DNA of 54,040 bases from an uncultured Cytophagaceae bacterium (GTDB taxonomy: Bacteria > Bacteroidota > Bacteroidia > Cytophagales > Spirosomataceae), in NCBI GenBank assembly GCA_903907745.1, contig CAIVPF010000061.1:1-54040 (forward strand). Reading direction: 5' to 3'. Every line of letters begins with the position of its first letter. The first letter of the stretch is position 1. The notes beneath the pieces were generated by a model. That model made no database searches. It was not told the DNA's origin and was given only the letters and a program-made list of their open reading frames with translations. Of the stretch, positions 53,435 through 54,040 are shown in pieces. A program made the position numbers and the translations under genes.

Positions 53435-54040
53435 ATGTCTTTTCAAAAATTTGGTCTAATCTCACTCATTAGCATTTATATGCTCATCCTCGCTGGCGCA
53501 ATCGTCCGCAGTACTGGATCGGGAATGGGATGCCCGGATTGGCCAAAATGCTTTGGTCGCTACATTCCGCCGACACAGGCGTCTGAATTACCCTTTAATT
53601 ACCAAGAAATTTATAAAGCAAAACTCCATGGTGAGGTAGTTTTTAATCCGACCAAAACCTGGATAGAATACATCAATCGCCTATTGGGTGCATTAACAGG
53701 TCTTTTTGTATTTATTACCGCGCTTTTATCATTTAAGGAACAGAAGCAGGTACGGAATTATTCTTTGGCGGCCCTGCTGTTTGTTTTAGGAAATGCCGTT
53801 TTAGGTAAATATGTGGTTGATTCTTTTCTTTTACCTGGCGTCGTTACGGCCCATATGTTATTGTCCATCGGCGTCCTCTTTTTTTTAATCAAAGCGCTAA
53901 ACATTCAGTCGAGTTATGTGGTTAAACCTTTGTCGGCACGAAACTGGGTAGGCATCAATTTGTTGGTCATTTTTATCCAAATTTTAGTTGGGACGCAGGT
54001 TCGTGAAAATATGGATCATGTGATTCTTGACTTAGGAGAA
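53435..54040 (+). CDS. ctaA: Heme A synthase, 5' part cut by window end
   Basis: An open frame of 202 codons that runs off the window. The protein is the CtaA/Cox15 heme A synthase, which oxidises the C8 methyl of heme O in the membrane to make heme A for the oxidase. Visible marks are IYMLILAGAIVRSTGSGMGCPDWPKCFG at the N-terminus (read in parts), KLHGEVVF, the EYINRLLGA motif with Glu and Arg, TAHMLLS with a heme His, and GTQVRENMDH. About five of the eight helices are present. The neighbouring coxBA genes fit this role. Confidence 0.95.
   Translation, partial: MSFQKFGLISLISIYMLILAGAIVRSTGSGMGCPDWPKCFGRYIPPTQASELPFNYQEIYKAKLHGEVVFNPTKTWIEYINRLLGALTGLFVFITALLSFKEQKQVRNYSLAALLFVLGNAVLGKYVVDSFLLPGVVTAHMLLSIGVLFFLIKALNIQSSYVVKPLSARNWVGINLLVIFIQILVGTQVRENMDHVILDLGE

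Overview
The window is chromosomal DNA of a member of the Bacteroidota, most likely order Cytophagales (a freshwater Aquirufa- or Arcicella-like bacterium would fit, but the genus is a guess). The evidence is the alternative complex III operon, the gliding/type IX secretion lipoprotein GldJ, a trpEGDCFBA operon, A-rich start regions without Shine-Dalgarno motifs, and repeated matches to the Bacteroidota promoter (TTTG or TTG, 18-21 bp, TAnnTTTG). No phage, transposase or CRISPR array is visible. Gene density is high, and four convergent gene pairs overlap at their stop codons.

Layout. 1-447: a composite repeat island made of a 53-bp tandem array between 41-bp inverted arms, plus a 15-bp tandem array that runs to the stop codon of the next gene. 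450-8.6 kb: a secreted ThuA/sugar-dehydrogenase/PKD/cytochrome c fusion, a secreted dienelactone hydrolase, a PhyH dioxygenase divergent from an AraC regulator, a TerC membrane protein and a glycosyltransferase. 8.7-11.3 kb: a TonB-dependent receptor led by a TPP riboswitch, so probably a thiamine-compound importer. 11.3-19 kb: mfd, gldJ, comF and a monocistronic fusA. 19.1-23.6 kb: a peptidase-C39 ABC exporter, its HlyD-type adaptor and an acyltransferase. 23.7-25.7 kb: a LolD/MacB-type ATPase, a HigBA toxin-antitoxin pair and rplS. 25.8-32.4 kb: a complete trp operon preceded by a promoter, a 13-codon leader peptide gene with a Trp codon, and alternative terminator/antiterminator hairpins. 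32.4-41.7 kb: housekeeping and orphan genes (VOC protein, purB, histidine kinase, prfA, lipoprotein, DUF2520 protein, HNH nuclease, M20 peptidase, SDR, metallophosphoesterase). 41.7-54.0 kb: tRNA-Cys, then actABCDEF-coxB-coxA and the start of ctaA, cut by the window end.

How the parts work together. The last block is a terminal respiratory module: alternative complex III oxidises quinol and passes electrons through its hemes to the aa3-type oxidase (CoxA/CoxB), for which CtaA makes heme A. The trp block makes tryptophan from chorismate, and its leader suggests control by ribosome attenuation. The TPP riboswitch places the TonB receptor under thiamine control.

The best candidates for something little described are the trp leader/attenuator (32.2-32.4 kb), the composite repeat island (1-447), the thiamine-controlled TonB receptor whose promoter overlaps that of mfd, the HigB gene without a standard start codon, and the hairpin 7 bp in front of ctaA.
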